64,000 nt of DNA from Planococcus shixiaomingii (GCF_030413615.1 NZ_CP129236.1:914001-978000); one strand, 5' to 3'; positions 43,276-52,804 are shown, counted from the first letter of the stretch. The notes: a model not told the origin generated them from the sequence alone. Made by a program: numbers and translations.

Positions 43276-43827
43276 TTACTTTGCACGAAGAACTTGTATT
43301 GCTTTTACAAGCAAAACAGCATAAGCAAGAATTAGTGTATAGCCGATAACAACAATAAGTGCAGGCACATAGTCCGGCGCCGTTCCGGAATCCGTGGACA
43401 TCGCCGCTAAATAAACAGGCATAATCGGCAGCATCATAGCGCCAGGCCCCAGTGCAAACAGGAGCAAAACCCCAGGGACAATGACTGCCCATGGCCAAAC
43501 TGGCTTTTTCCTTGCAGATGGCAAGTCGTTTTCGATCACCTGCTCAGGAGATTTTGGTAGGACGGCCGATGCTTGTCCGGTAGTGGAAGCAGACAACCGG
43601 ATTGCCTTGTAAGCCTGTCGCATCGCCCAAATTGTTGCTGCGCATATAGCAACAGGAAGTGCGGTGAAAAGCAGGGACAAAAAGCTGGTTTCGTCCGGTT
43701 TCCAGATTGGCATTGAAATCAACAGCAAAGTAAATGGCAAAGTAGGGATTAAAAACAATCCGCCAACGATTAAAACAATCCAAGATAACAATTGATTCTG
43801 CGGTTTTTCCATTGCTGGATGTGGCAT
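43276..43827 (-). CDS. Four-helix membrane protein
   Basis: 183 residues, not recognised. Four hydrophobic segments (about 13-38, 50-70, 112-140 and 155-180) are split by a 40-residue soluble loop. AAAGGGG lies upstream of the ATG. No transporter or sensor motif is evident. Confidence 0.65.
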   Translation of the reverse strand: MPHPAMEKPQNQLLSWIVLIVGGLFLIPTLPFTLLLISMPIWKPDETSFLSLLFTALPVAICAATIWAMRQAYKAIRLSASTTGQASAVLPKSPEQVIENDLPSARKKPVWPWAVIVPGVLLLFALGPGAMMLPIMPVYLAAMSTDSGTAPDYVPALIVVIGYTLILAYAVLLVKAIQVLRAK

Positions 43828-44017
43828 TTTTTCTCGTTCCCCTTTAGCAGCTAAGTGTTTTTTATTTCATTATAAAATAAGGATTCTTAAAATATAATTC
43901 CCTTAAAAAATATTTTGAATGGAAACACTTTGGAAAAAAACAGCTGAATCCAAGTAGTTTATGAATATTTGAAACGGAAATAAGACAAGTAAACAGATTT
44001 GAAAAGGAGGAGCAGCA

Positions 44018-44689
44018 ATGAATATCCGAATTGAATGGGCTTACCGAACGCCAAAAGGAACGGAAACTTTTTTCCGCTCCGAGGAAATGCCAGCGGCACA
44101 AGCATTGTTGCTTGCAGAAGATATCGAGCGGACAGGGCGCGCTAAAAGTTTGCAGTTTGTCGATCGGTTTGACAGCACCTGGACGCTGAAAGAATTAAAA
44201 GGCTATATAAAAGGAATTGAAACGGAACCTCATAATATTGAAGTATATTTCGACGGAGGGTTCGATGTGGAGACGCATCGTTCAGGGCTTGGTTGTGCCA
44301 TTTACTATGAGCAAAACGGCAAGGCGTACCGCTTGCGCCAAAATGCGCCTTCTTCTGAATTAACTTCAAACAACGAAGCCGAATATGCAGCACTTTACTT
44401 GAGTCTCCAAGAATTGGAGCTGTTGAATGTCCATCATTTGCCAGTGCGGTTTATCGGAGATTCAAAAGTGGTGATCAACCAAATGAGTGGAGAGTGGCCT
44501 GCGCTTGAAAAAGATTTGGCCAAGTGGGCAGACCGGATTGACAATAAATTAAAAAACCTCGGCATCCAGCCAGAGTACGAGCTGGTGCCGAGGAAGATGA
44601 ATGCAGAAGCGGACCGGTTGGCGACCCAAGCACTGAATGGGATCGAAATTACCGGAACGCTGGAATTGACTGCAGATGAAAAAAGCTGA
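44018..44689 (+). CDS. RNase H-like (RnhA-related) protein
   Basis: 223 residues. A short N-terminal domain (1-70) precedes a type I RNase H fold with the four acidic residues in VYFDGGFD, NNEAEYAAL, GDSKVVINQ and NAEADRLA. Similar B. subtilis proteins (YpeP/YpdQ) are annotated as reverse-transcriptase-like or RNase HI-like. It may degrade RNA in RNA-DNA hybrids; the N-terminal extension is unlike the HBD of true RNase HI. Strong AAGGAGGAG start. Confidence 0.85.
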   Translation: MNIRIEWAYRTPKGTETFFRSEEMPAAQALLLAEDIERTGRAKSLQFVDRFDSTWTLKELKGYIKGIETEPHNIEVYFDGGFDVETHRSGLGCAIYYEQNGKAYRLRQNAPSSELTSNNEAEYAALYLSLQELELLNVHHLPVRFIGDSKVVINQMSGEWPALEKDLAKWADRIDNKLKNLGIQPEYELVPRKMNAEADRLATQALNGIEITGTLELTADEKS

Positions 44690-44697
44690 AAATCACT

Positions 44698-46239
44698 TTA
44701 TCGAACTTCTTCGCTTAACTTGATGATAAGCGTATCATTGATTATTCGAACCGAATCAGTGGCAGGCCAGCTTTCCATATCCTGGTAGACGCTGCTTGCC
44801 AAAATGCTTTGGTATTCTTCGGCTGTCACTAAATCATAGGAAAGGCCATACATGTTTTCCATCATATATTGGTAATGGCTCGGGAACTTCAAGAACGTCT
44901 CTCCTAACGCTCCTGTCATGCGCGGAATGTTCTCAGGAACGTACTCTGCTGCCATTTTAGATTCCATGGCGAGCTCTCCAAATACAGCCAATTTACTCGC
45001 TTGTTCAAAGCCGGCTGTCTGTTCAACGCGATCGACGATGCGGTTTACTGCTGCAGTCGATTTTTCGTATTTCAAATTCATGTTGAAATACGAAATGTTC
45101 GCAATGAGAGCAAAGTTGAAAACGATAAGCGCCGACACAAGGACGGTTGCCCAGGAAAAAAGAGATGTTTTCTTATTTGCAGTTATGAAATTGTCGTAAA
45201 AAAGAATTGGAAGCAAGTAAAAAGGAACGAGCGGCAGCATCATCAGCATATGATAATTAACGCCGGGTGAAACGAAATAAAGGCTATAAGCAGTAAAAGG
45301 AAGAGTCAAAACTAAGACAACCGCAATTACTAACATGGGTGTCGAGTAAGCCTGTCTGCCTCTCACAATCACTAATACAAAGCCAACTAGGATTAATAGA
45401 AAAACAGCAACATTTGCAATTTCAAACAAGTTGACTGGCATATCCGATCCAAAGCCCCTAAAGAAAAAGTAAGAAAAAGCGTTTCGGACCCGGATTATTG
45501 GTTCCCATAAACTGAAGGCGCTGCCTACTTCATTCAGCCCTTGGTAATTTCGTAATTGGCCAGCAAAGAAATTGCGGTAAAGCGTGAAGGTTATGGTATA
45601 TAGCGCCATTCCGATGGCAGTTAATGCAAAAAAGCGAAGAGCATATGTAAAAAATTTTCTTAACGCAATTTGTCTATAAAGGATTTCACTAATCAAGAAA
45701 AGGGTAGTCAATGTTAAGAGCAGTGGCAAATTGACTTGATAGATTCCCACAGCAAAGTAAAACAGCAGTCCTCCGGGCAAAAAGCCGTACTTGTATTTTT
45801 TAGTCAATAACAAAGCGGATGCTGTAAGCAAAAAACCTGCCATATAGCCATCTGCCGTAAACATATACGAAAAAATAGCGCTTATTGCGGGAAATGTGAC
45901 AATTAGGCCAGAAGTTAAAACAATGGAAAGGGTCTTTTTCATTTCCAGCAGTTCCGCAATCAGGACAGAAAACACTGCCAAGTAAAGAATGGACAAAAGC
46001 CCGTTGATCCATGGCAGATCAAAGTAAGAACTGATTCCGCTGAACGGGGATAGATAAAAGCGGCCAAGATTGAAATTGAATTGAGGCGTGTATATGTTCA
46101 CCAGGCTATCGTGGTTTGGGATGGCGTTTGTAAAAATATACATGTGAGTAAAGAAACCAATGATCATCGCGGAAAGGAAAGCCGTTTTCCAGCGAGGTTT
46201 GACATGATGAATCCATTTGGTTAGATACTGTTCTGGCAT
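44698..46239 (-). CDS. GtrII-like membrane glucosyltransferase
   Basis: 513 residues with about ten to eleven membrane helices and a C-terminal extracellular part. The N-terminal NAIPNHDSLVNIY with LGRFYLSPF matches the GtrII family, GT-C type enzymes that use polyprenyl-phosphate glucose outside the membrane. It diverges from a GtrB/CsbB-like gene, which would make that donor. No GtrA flippase gene is between them. Likely modifies a wall polymer. Confidence 0.8.
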   Translation of the reverse strand: MPEQYLTKWIHHVKPRWKTAFLSAMIIGFFTHMYIFTNAIPNHDSLVNIYTPQFNFNLGRFYLSPFSGISSYFDLPWINGLLSILYLAVFSVLIAELLEMKKTLSIVLTSGLIVTFPAISAIFSYMFTADGYMAGFLLTASALLLTKKYKYGFLPGGLLFYFAVGIYQVNLPLLLTLTTLFLISEILYRQIALRKFFTYALRFFALTAIGMALYTITFTLYRNFFAGQLRNYQGLNEVGSAFSLWEPIIRVRNAFSYFFFRGFGSDMPVNLFEIANVAVFLLILVGFVLVIVRGRQAYSTPMLVIAVVLVLTLPFTAYSLYFVSPGVNYHMLMMLPLVPFYLLPILFYDNFITANKKTSLFSWATVLVSALIVFNFALIANISYFNMNLKYEKSTAAVNRIVDRVEQTAGFEQASKLAVFGELAMESKMAAEYVPENIPRMTGALGETFLKFPSHYQYMMENMYGLSYDLVTAEEYQSILASSVYQDMESWPATDSVRIINDTLIIKLSEEVR

Positions 46240-46383
46240 AGGCTGCTCCTTTGTTTTAAATTTCCTTTTTATAAAGGGAAAAACTATCGAAAGTATAGCA
46301 TAGCCACCTTCGATTTCAAAGCAAGCCCCTACACTGCAATTCCAACTAGAATAGACATGATGACGTGAAAGGTGTGAAAGACG

Positions 46384-47394
46384 ATGAGATTAATCACAAT
46401 TCTTATCCCGGCATATAATGAAGAGGCGGTTCTTTCGGCTCTCGTTGAGCGGTTGAAAAAAGTCACTTCCCAAATTCCGGGATACCGTTTTGAATATTTG
46501 TTTGTCAATGACGGAAGCAGCGACCGCACTTTGGAGATGCTGAAAGGAATGTCGGTGTTCCATCCGGAAATTTCTTATATTAATTTGTCCAGAAATTTTG
46601 GCAAGGAAATTGCCATGTTAGCCGGCTTTGACCATGTCCGTGGAGAAGCCGTCATCATTCTGGATGCCGATTTGCAAGATCCGCCAGAATTGATCCCACA
46701 AATGATTCATTATTGGGAACAAGGTTATGACGATGTATTTGCAAGACGGAAAAGCCGGGCAGGTGAAACTTGGTTCAAAAAATGGTCGTCAGCAACTTAC
46801 TACAAGTTACTGAAAAAAGTATCGGACGTTCCCGTCCAAAGCAATACCGGAGATTTTCGGCTTCTTGACCGTAAATGCATTGAAGCGTTAAACCAAATGC
46901 GGGAAACGCATCGCTACACAAAAGCGATGTTCAGTTGGATCGGCTATAACAAAAAAGAGATTTTATTCGATCGTGAGCCGAGAGCAGCCGGCACAACAAA
47001 ATGGAACTATCCGAAGTTATTCAACTTAGCAGTCGAGGGCATTACAGCGTCTACAATTGCACCGCTGCGCATCTCCTCATTCCTCGGAATGGCCGTTTCT
47101 TTCTGTGCTTTTCTATACATGCTTTTCATATTAGTACGGACTCTTCTATTCAATGATTCTATACCGGGATACCCTTCGTTAATGGCGGTCATATTATTCC
47201 TCGGCGGCATCCAATTATTGTCGTTAGGAATTATTGGCGAATACTTAGGGAAGGTCTTTCAAGAAACAAAAGGCAGACCTGTCTATTTGGTTCAGGAATA
47301 TTATTCGCGTATGAACGCAACCCCAAAAAAGGAAAACCAATCGGTTATACAACTTAATAGAAAAAGCCTGCCTAAGAAATCGAATGATTTCTAA
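46384..47394 (+). CDS. GtrB/CsbB-like polyprenyl-phosphate glycosyltransferase
   Basis: 336 residues. GT-A domain: ITILIPAYNEEAVLSALVER, FVNDGSSDRTLEML, LDADLQDPPELI (DxD) and REPRAAGTTKWNYPKLFNLA, followed by two membrane helices at about 235-300. It makes undecaprenyl-phosphate sugar on the inner face. B. subtilis CsbB works with YfhO and GtcA in lipoteichoic-acid glycosylation; here GtrII is divergent and YfhO is 10 kb away. The last codons lie inside the terminator stem. Confidence 0.88.
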   Translation: MRLITILIPAYNEEAVLSALVERLKKVTSQIPGYRFEYLFVNDGSSDRTLEMLKGMSVFHPEISYINLSRNFGKEIAMLAGFDHVRGEAVIILDADLQDPPELIPQMIHYWEQGYDDVFARRKSRAGETWFKKWSSATYYKLLKKVSDVPVQSNTGDFRLLDRKCIEALNQMRETHRYTKAMFSWIGYNKKEILFDREPRAAGTTKWNYPKLFNLAVEGITASTIAPLRISSFLGMAVSFCAFLYMLFILVRTLLFNDSIPGYPSLMAVILFLGGIQLLSLGIIGEYLGKVFQETKGRPVYLVQEYYSRMNATPKKENQSVIQLNRKSLPKKSNDF

Positions 47395-47407
47395 GCAGGC
47401 TTTTTTG
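47361..47407 (+). terminator. Terminator overlapping the end of the GtrB-like gene
   Basis: AAAAGCCTGCCTAAGAAATC and its complement; the stop codon lies in the hairpin's 3' arm. Confidence 0.9.
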
Positions 47408-47474
47408 CTTATGCGTTGAATGGTAATAACCAATAGTTTATCGACTATTAATTCTTCTTTAAAGGGGGGATTTG

Positions 47475-47963
47475 ATGCAAGCTTTTTTTCAGTACAACTG
47501 GATGATCCGGGACCAATGGTATGCCTGGTGCGAGACCGTGCCGGAAGAAGAATTGCTCCGCCACCGGACGGGAGGGATGGGCAGCATTTTAAAAAATTTG
47601 TTTCATATTGTCGATGTGGAATGGAGTTGGATCCGCCTGCTTGAAGGAAAGACGGAATTTCAGGAAGACTTTGACCAATTCAATAGCCTGGAAAAGCTCA
47701 AGGCATTAGATGTTGAATTGCGGCCGGAAGTAAAAGCATACGTTGAAGCATGGAATTCTGAAATGGATAGCCTTCCATTAGTTCTTCCACAAGAAGATGG
47801 AGAAGTGGAAATATTGGCAGCCGGGGAAGTGATGCGCCACGTGATAGCACATCAAATTTACCACATTGGCCAATTATCAGTCTGGTCGCGGGAACTTGGG
47901 AAAAAACCTATTTCTCCAAATTTAATAGGAAACGCCTTGATAAAACCGCAACAACAGAAATAA
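47475..47963 (+). CDS. DinB-family protein (first of pair)
   Basis: About 162 residues from ATG 47475 (AAAGGGGGG upstream). Four-helix DinB/YfiT fold with metal-binding histidines in LFHIVDVEWSW and HQIYHIGQLSVW. These proteins bind a divalent metal and many act as thiol (bacillithiol)-dependent transferases. It is followed at 11 bases by a second DinB gene. Confidence 0.88.
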   Translation: MQAFFQYNWMIRDQWYAWCETVPEEELLRHRTGGMGSILKNLFHIVDVEWSWIRLLEGKTEFQEDFDQFNSLEKLKALDVELRPEVKAYVEAWNSEMDSLPLVLPQEDGEVEILAAGEVMRHVIAHQIYHIGQLSVWSRELGKKPISPNLIGNALIKPQQQK

Positions 47964-47974
47964 GGAGGGTTCTT

Positions 47975-48451
47975 ATGGAAAAGGAATTTTTTCAAAATGG
48001 CTTGCACGGCAAAGGTGCGCATGTCGATACAGCAACGGTATTTGATGGCCTAGATTGGCAAGCAGCTGGTGAAAAACCGGAAAATTGCCCGCACTCGGCA
48101 TGGGAACTTCTTGGGCATATGGTTTATTGGCAAGAATTCATGTTGGCTTATTTACAAGGAGAAATCCCGAAAAGCCCTGAACATGCTGTAGAATCATGGC
48201 CAAGTTCAACTGCTCCAGCGAGTGAAGAAGAATGGAACAATACAGTATCCCGTTTTCTGGAGGGGTTGCAAAGAGCAGAGCAAGAGGCGGCTAAAGATTT
48301 AACGGAAAAAGGGCCGAGTGGGCGGGGAAGAACGCGTGCAGAATGGTTAATGGGAATCACGCTTCATAATACGTATCATGCCGGCCAAGCGGTACTGGTC
48401 CGGCGGACGCTCGGAGCTTGGCCGCCTCCTTCTGGCGGAGAAACGTGGTGA
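47975..48451 (+). CDS. DinB-family protein (second of pair)
   Basis: 158 residues. DinB_2-like fold with ELLGHMVYWQEFM and LHNTYHAGQAVLVRR supplying the metal histidines. AAGGAGGG precedes ATG, and spacing to the first DinB gene indicates cotranscription. Sequence differs greatly from its neighbour, so substrates probably differ. A terminator at 48469 follows. Confidence 0.85.
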   Translation: MEKEFFQNGLHGKGAHVDTATVFDGLDWQAAGEKPENCPHSAWELLGHMVYWQEFMLAYLQGEIPKSPEHAVESWPSSTAPASEEEWNNTVSRFLEGLQRAEQEAAKDLTEKGPSGRGRTRAEWLMGITLHNTYHAGQAVLVRRTLGAWPPPSGGETW

Positions 48452-49047
48452 AAATAGGCAAGGCATTCAAAAGAGAAGCCGCAGCGGCTTCTCTTTTCCA
48501 GCTTGTTGAATAACCCATATAATAAATGATTTTAGAACTGCCTTCTTGGCTATTCCGCAAAACAGCTGCGCTTTCCGCGGGCTTGCGCCGAACTAACTCG
48601 GGCTAAACGCCCGAGTGGATTTCGGCACTGCGCTATCCCGCAGGAAAGCCATTAGCCGAAGCATGCGAGGCTATGGCTTTGCGACGAAGCGCGCAGCGAT
48701 GCAGGAGCACAAGTTCTTCTCCGCTGTTTTGCTCCATAGCTAAAGGTTAAGTGCATTTCCAACTTTTTTCATTTATCTTGAAGATTTTACGATTCTTTCA
48801 CGTGGTAATAAAAAGAGAGCTAGTTAAAATCCATCTACCAAACGCTTAGGCTTGGATAAACATCTGAATGAAGCGGAAGGCGGCGACTCCAGCGGGGCTT
48901 GCACGAGCCGAAGACCCTGGACGAAGCGAAGTGGAGGAAGCGGCTGAGGCCGTGCCCGCGGAAAGCGTCCGCCTAGAGCGAAATGAAAAAGCTAATAAAG
49001 GTTTCTTGACAGCCTGCAGAAGAGAAGCCGCTGCGGCTTCTCTTCTC
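48452..49047 (+). repeat. Intergenic mosaic repeat region
   Basis: About 600 bases with no supported gene. Block 48548-48660 (beginning TATTCCGCAAAACAGCTGCG) is an inverted copy of 18826-18942; 48685-48735 has GCGCAGCGATGCAGGAGCAC as at 18690; block 48868-48995 ends GCCCGCGGAAAGCGTCCGCC and is an inverted copy of 18512-18617. Two near-identical AGAGAAGCCGC hairpins bound the region. Confidence 0.85.
48469..48500 (+). terminator. Intrinsic terminator after DinB pair
   Basis: AAAAGAGAAGCCGC and GCGGCTTCTCTTTT; a nearly identical hairpin recurs at 49015-49050. Confidence 0.85.
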
Positions 49048-49050
49048 TTA
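49015..49050. terminator. Second AGAGAAGCCGC terminator hairpin
   Basis: AGAAGAGAAGCCGC pairs with GCGGCTTCTCTTCT at the end of the leftward small membrane protein gene. Confidence 0.8.
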
Positions 49051-49335
49051 GCTGTACTTATCGTCGTTTTCGTTTAATTCCCGATGAGTCAAAGGATAAC
49101 CCATGGATACCCATTCGGAGCGATACGCTGCATCCAGCTCAGATAGGCCGACTTCCGCATGATCATAAGGCGCGTTCGGGCTTTCTTTCCGGTCGACGGT
49201 TACACTATTGCGCATGTCGTGGTCGGTATAAATCCAGTACGTATCTTTCTGCTTTTTATAATTTCTAAGCAATAAATAAATGCTTGTTGCAGCAACTCCG
49301 GCATAGAAAACATTCTGGGCAGTGAATTTTTCCAT
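49048..49335 (-). CDS. Small membrane-anchored protein
   Basis: 95 residues from ATG 49335 (AATGGAGGAAAAGG upstream). One N-terminal hydrophobic helix (FYAGVAATSIYLLL) then an acidic soluble region. Not recognised; the family is probably specific to Planococcaceae. Confidence 0.65.
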   Translation of the reverse strand: MEKFTAQNVFYAGVAATSIYLLLRNYKKQKDTYWIYTDHDMRNSVTVDRKESPNAPYDHAEVGLSELDAAYRSEWVSMGYPLTHRELNENDDKYS

Positions 49336-49530
49336 TCCTTTTCCTCCATTCAAAATATAGTCTCTCTTCTGATTTTCCCCTTTAGCGGAAAATTAATCAT
49401 TTCGATCAGCTGACATATCTCTGGCAATAAGGGGAATAGAGACTACTGAAGGAGAACCTGGCATTATTTCTATAAGTATTTTGCCGGGAAGCTACCTGAA
49501 AAGCATCAATCAAAGAGAAAGGGTGTTCAG

Positions 49531-50460
49531 ATGAGATTTTCAACTTTGAAAAAAACCGATCTCCAAATCTCTGTTCTAGGTCTTGGAACAAATGCGGTAG
49601 GCGGCCACAACCTTTATGAAGATTTAAGTGAAGAAGATGGAAAAAACTTAGTGCGCGCCGCGCTGGACCATGGCGTCACGTTCATTGATACTGCAGACGT
49701 TTACGGAGAAGGCCGTTCTGAGGAATTGGTCGGTGAAGTATTAAAAGACTATAAACGTGATCAATATGTGATTGCTACAAAAGGCGGCAGTGATTGGCGG
49801 AATGGAACAAAAGACAACAGCCCCGCTTATCTCCGCAGTGCCTTGGAAGATAGTTTAAAACGGCTGGGACTTGATTATGTTGACTTGTATTATATCCATT
49901 GGCCAGATGGTAAAACACCGCTCAGTGAAGCTGTAGATGAATTGTCTCGTTTAAAACAGGAAGGGAAGATCAAGGCGATCGGTGTTTCGAATGTCTCGCT
50001 CGAACAGTTAAAAGAAGCGAACTCCAGCCTTGAAATATCGGCGGTGCAGCTGCCGTACAATATGCTGAACCGGGAAATTGAAAACGACCTCCTGCCTTAT
50101 TGCGTCCAAAGCAATATTTCAGTTGTTGCGTACGGACCGCTTGCTTATGGAATTTTAGGAGGGACCTATACAGAAGATTTTGTGCTCGAAGAAGGGGACT
50201 GGCGCAATAGTTCACCATTATTCGAAGAAGGAAACTTCGAGAAAAATCTTCACAAAGTCGAACGCCTGAAAAAAGTGGCAGAAAAAAAAGGCACAGACGT
50301 ATCGAACTTGGCGCTTGCTTGGCTGCTTGAACAGCCAGGAGTTGATGCCGTCATTCCTGGAGGCAAACGGCCGGAACAAGTCCAATCAAATATAGCAGCG
50401 GCTGAAATTCGCTTAGAAGCTGAATTGATGGATGAAATCGAAGAGATTTTGCAAGATTGA
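49531..50460 (+). CDS. Aldo/keto reductase
   Basis: 309 residues. NAD(P)H-dependent TIM barrel with the catalytic Asp, Tyr, Lys and His in DTADVYGEG, IATKGG and YIHWPDGKT, and cofactor-binding VIPGGKRPEQVQSNI. Close in form to YrpG/IolS-type reductases that act on aldehydes and ketones in the cytoplasm. AAAGGGTG before ATG. Stands alone; the next unit is the riboswitch-controlled lipoate operon. Confidence 0.9.
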   Translation: MRFSTLKKTDLQISVLGLGTNAVGGHNLYEDLSEEDGKNLVRAALDHGVTFIDTADVYGEGRSEELVGEVLKDYKRDQYVIATKGGSDWRNGTKDNSPAYLRSALEDSLKRLGLDYVDLYYIHWPDGKTPLSEAVDELSRLKQEGKIKAIGVSNVSLEQLKEANSSLEISAVQLPYNMLNREIENDLLPYCVQSNISVVAYGPLAYGILGGTYTEDFVLEEGDWRNSSPLFEEGNFEKNLHKVERLKKVAEKKGTDVSNLALAWLLEQPGVDAVIPGGKRPEQVQSNIAAAEIRLEAELMDEIEEILQD

Positions 50461-50569
50461 AGCCTGATCAAAAAATAATCCTTAATTAAAGAATAGGAAA
50501 TTTCTTACTATTCATTGAACTCTATTTTGTATTATGATAAGCTTTCTGTAATTGGAAAATAAAAGTTGA

Positions 50570-50656
50570 CTACTGGGGGAGCCGATTACCGGCTGAGACA
50601 AGCATTGCTTGGACCCTTAGAACCTGATCTGGACCATGCCAGCGGAGGGAAGTAGT
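50570..50656 (+). promoter_or_regulatory. TPP riboswitch (THI element)
   Basis: The conserved thi-box elements are present: GGGGGAGCC, GGCTGAGAC (from 50591), GGACCCTTAGAACCTGATCTG and ATGCCAGCGGAGGGAAG. CTACT (50570-50574) pairs with AGTAG (50651-50655) as helix P1. TPP binding stabilises P1. GGGAAG at 50647-50652 can alternatively pair with CTTCCC (50692-50697) in the terminator 5' arm, so binding should favour termination. A TATGAT box at 50533 may be the promoter -10. The next gene is lipM, a lipoate gene, not a thiamine gene. Confidence 0.92.
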
Positions 50657-50685
50657 ATGCGAATGCTTCTTCTTTAAGTCTGCAT

Positions 50686-50720
50686 GCGCCGCTTCCCGAC
50701 ATGGGAAGCGGCGCTTTTTA
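50686..50720 (+). terminator. Riboswitch-controlled terminator
   Basis: GCGCCGCTTCCC and GGGAAGCGGCGC around GACAT, then TTTTTATTTT; its 5' arm can pair with the riboswitch 3' end, an attenuation arrangement. Confidence 0.92.
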
Positions 50721-50745
50721 TTTTCCATTAAAGAGGAGGGAAAAG

Positions 50746-51585
50746 ATGAAGGATACTTGGTTGTTTGTGGATTCAGGCCATTGCGCTCCATCATTCAATA
50801 TGGCACTTGATGAAGCTTTGTTGAATTGGCACAGCTTAGGCAAAATTCCGCCAGTGCTGCGCTTTTATGGCTGGGAGCCGGCCGGCATCTCAGTAGGCTT
50901 TTTTCAGAAAGTGGATGGGCAAATTGATTTAGAAGGAGCCCGTAAATACGGAATTGAACTGGTGCGGAGGCAAACCGGTGGAAAAGCGGTTTTGCACGAC
51001 CAGGAATTGACTTATAGCGTCATCGTTTCGGAAGAACATCCGGCCATGCCAAAATCGATTAAAGAAGCGTATCTTGTTTTGTCCAAAGGGCTGCTTGAAG
51101 GCTATAAAGAACTGAAGATTGACGCAGAATTCGCAACGCCCGGGAGTGCAGGGATGAAAACCGGTTCGGCCGTTTGTTTTGAAGAACCTTCCTGGTATGA
51201 GTTGGTAATTGAAGGGAAGAAAGCAGCTGGAAGCGCGCAAACACGGAAAAGCGGCGTCATTCTTCAGCACGGTTCGATCCCGCTCGAAATCGATGAAATC
51301 AAACTGTTTGATCTGTTTCTTTATCCGAGTGAACGAGCAAAAGAGCGCGCAAGGAAGGCGTTCGGCAATCGTGCAGTCGCCATTAACGATGTCTTGCCAA
51401 GTGCCGTCAGTTTTGAGCAAGCGAAAGCCGCCTTTAAAAAAGGCTTTGAACAGGGCCTGGACATTGACTTGCAGCCATATGAACTGCCGCCTCTTTTGTT
51501 GGAGGAAGTTTCAATCTTGGAAAAGAAGTACAAAAGCGAGGATTGGAATAACTTGAGGGAGAGAAAGGAAGTGCATCAACCTTGA
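50746..51585 (+). CDS. lipM: Octanoyltransferase LipM
   Basis: 279 residues from ATG 50746 (AAGAGGAGGG upstream). Matches B. subtilis LipM through [49 protein letters not shown] (catalytic Cys144) and [20 protein letters not shown]. LipM moves octanoyl from acyl carrier protein to the glycine cleavage H protein, the first step of lipoate assembly. It overlaps lipA. A TPP riboswitch lies directly upstream. Confidence 0.93.
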   Translation: MKDTWLFVDSGHCAPSFNMALDEALLNWHSLGKIPPVLRFYGWEPAGISVGFFQKVDGQIDLEGARKYGIELVRRQTGGKAVLHDQELTYSVIVSEEHPAMPKSIKEAYLVLSKGLLEGYKELKIDAEFATPGSAGMKTGSAVCFEEPSWYELVIEGKKAAGSAQTRKSGVILQHGSIPLEIDEIKLFDLFLYPSERAKERARKAFGNRAVAINDVLPSAVSFEQAKAAFKKGFEQGLDIDLQPYELPPLLLEEVSILEKKYKSEDWNNLRERKEVHQP

Positions 51586-52526
51586 CGAGAAATAAAGAGT
51601 ACGTGCGCAAACCCGAATGGCTAAAAGTAAAATTGAACACGAACGAATCTTATACCGAACTGAAAAAGCTGATGCGGGAAAAAAATCTGAATACCGTTTG
51701 CGAAGAAGCAAGATGCCCAAATATCCATGAATGCTGGAGCGTTCGGAAAACAGCGACATTCATGATTTTAGGCGACACATGCACGAGAGCATGCCGTTTT
51801 TGCGCTGTTAAAACAGGGCTTCCAAACGAACTTGACTGGGGAGAGCCGGAACGGGTCGCTGAATCTGCTGAAATCATGGGCTTGAAGCACGTCGTGGTCA
51901 CCGCCGTCGCAAGAGATGACTTGAAAGATGGCGGGGCCGCTGTTTTCGCCGAAACCGTCCGCGCCATCCGCCGCAAAGTCCCTGGATGCACCGTTGAGAT
52001 TTTGCCTTCAGATATGAAAGGCGATTATGAAAGTTTACATATGTTAATGGACAGTGAGCCGGATATTTTCAATCACAATATTGAAACCGTTCGCCGCTTG
52101 ACGAAACGCGTAAGAGCGGTTGCGACTTATGACCGGTCACTAAAGCTGCTTGAGCGTGTAAAAGAAATTGCACCACACATTCCAACTAAATCCAGCATTA
52201 TGGTGGGCCTTGGAGAAACAAAAGAGGAAATTGAGGAAACGATGGATGATCTGCTCGCGCATAACGTAGACATTATGGCAATCGGCCAATATTTGCAGCC
52301 GACGAAAAAACATTTGGATGTTGTCCGGTACTATCATCCGGATGAATTTGCAGAGCTGAAAAAAGTTGCCTTGGCAAAAGGATTTAAGCATTGTGAAGCC
52401 GGTCCAATGGTCCGTTCTTCTTATCACGCGGATGAACAAGTCAGTGAAACGTCTGCACAGCGCCGGATCAAGTACATGAAAGGCTACGAATCACAAGGCA
52501 AGCAGCTGGAAAGCGCGGAATTCTGA
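51582..52526 (+). CDS. lipA: Lipoyl synthase LipA
   Basis: 314 residues. Two [4Fe-4S] clusters: [12 protein letters not shown] (Cys40, 45, 51) and the radical-[11 protein letters not shown] (Cys67, 71, 74), plus the C-terminal RSSYHADE motif. It inserts sulfur into octanoyl groups to complete lipoate. The start is probably TTG 51582, overlapping the lipM stop (TTGA), with AAAGGAAG upstream. Both steps of endogenous lipoylation are thus cotranscribed. Confidence 0.95.
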   Translation: MTRNKEYVRKPEWLKVKLNTNESYTELKKLMREKNLNTVCEEARCPNIHECWSVRKTATFMILGDTCTRACRFCAVKTGLPNELDWGEPERVAESAEIMGLKHVVVTAVARDDLKDGGAAVFAETVRAIRRKVPGCTVEILPSDMKGDYESLHMLMDSEPDIFNHNIETVRRLTKRVRAVATYDRSLKLLERVKEIAPHIPTKSSIMVGLGETKEEIEETMDDLLAHNVDIMAIGQYLQPTKKHLDVVRYYHPDEFAELKKVALAKGFKHCEAGPMVRSSYHADEQVSETSAQRRIKYMKGYESQGKQLESAEF

Positions 52527-52548
52527 GGAAAGCCTTTACGCCCTAAAG

Positions 52549-52602
52549 AGGATGGCCAAAAGTCTGCAAACAAAGAGACTTTTGGGCTGTCCTTCTTTTT
52601 CT
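52549..52602 (+). terminator. Intrinsic terminator after lipA
   Basis: AGGATGGCCAAAAGTCT pairs imperfectly with AGACTTTTGGGCTGTCCTT, followed by CTTTTT. Confidence 0.8.
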
Positions 52603-52751
52603 ATCTGCCTTTTTTCAGCTTTTACAAGCACTCTTTGAATTTCTACTGACGCTTCTCAAGTTCTCACCGACACTCTTCAAACTGCTACCCGCACTTATCC
52701 AAAAACAGCTTTGCGCTGTCCACGCTCGAATATGAAAAACTCAATTAATAA

Positions 52752-52789
52752 AAAATGAGACCCAGAATCACTTTTGGGTCTCACAGAGT
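52752..52789 (-). terminator. Terminator of the LysR gene
   Basis: On the minus strand TGAGACCCAAAAG and CTGGGTCTCA then TTTTTTATT. Confidence 0.85.
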
Positions 52790-52804
52790 TCAGGCCTATA
52801 TTCT

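Noticed and set aside
48868..49077. 69-codon plus-strand open frame
   Set aside because: Consists of a dispersed repeat plus a terminator hairpin; repetitive charged product.
50929..51420. 163-codon minus-strand open frame
   Set aside because: Antisense to lipM, whose catalytic Cys and conserved motifs are certain.
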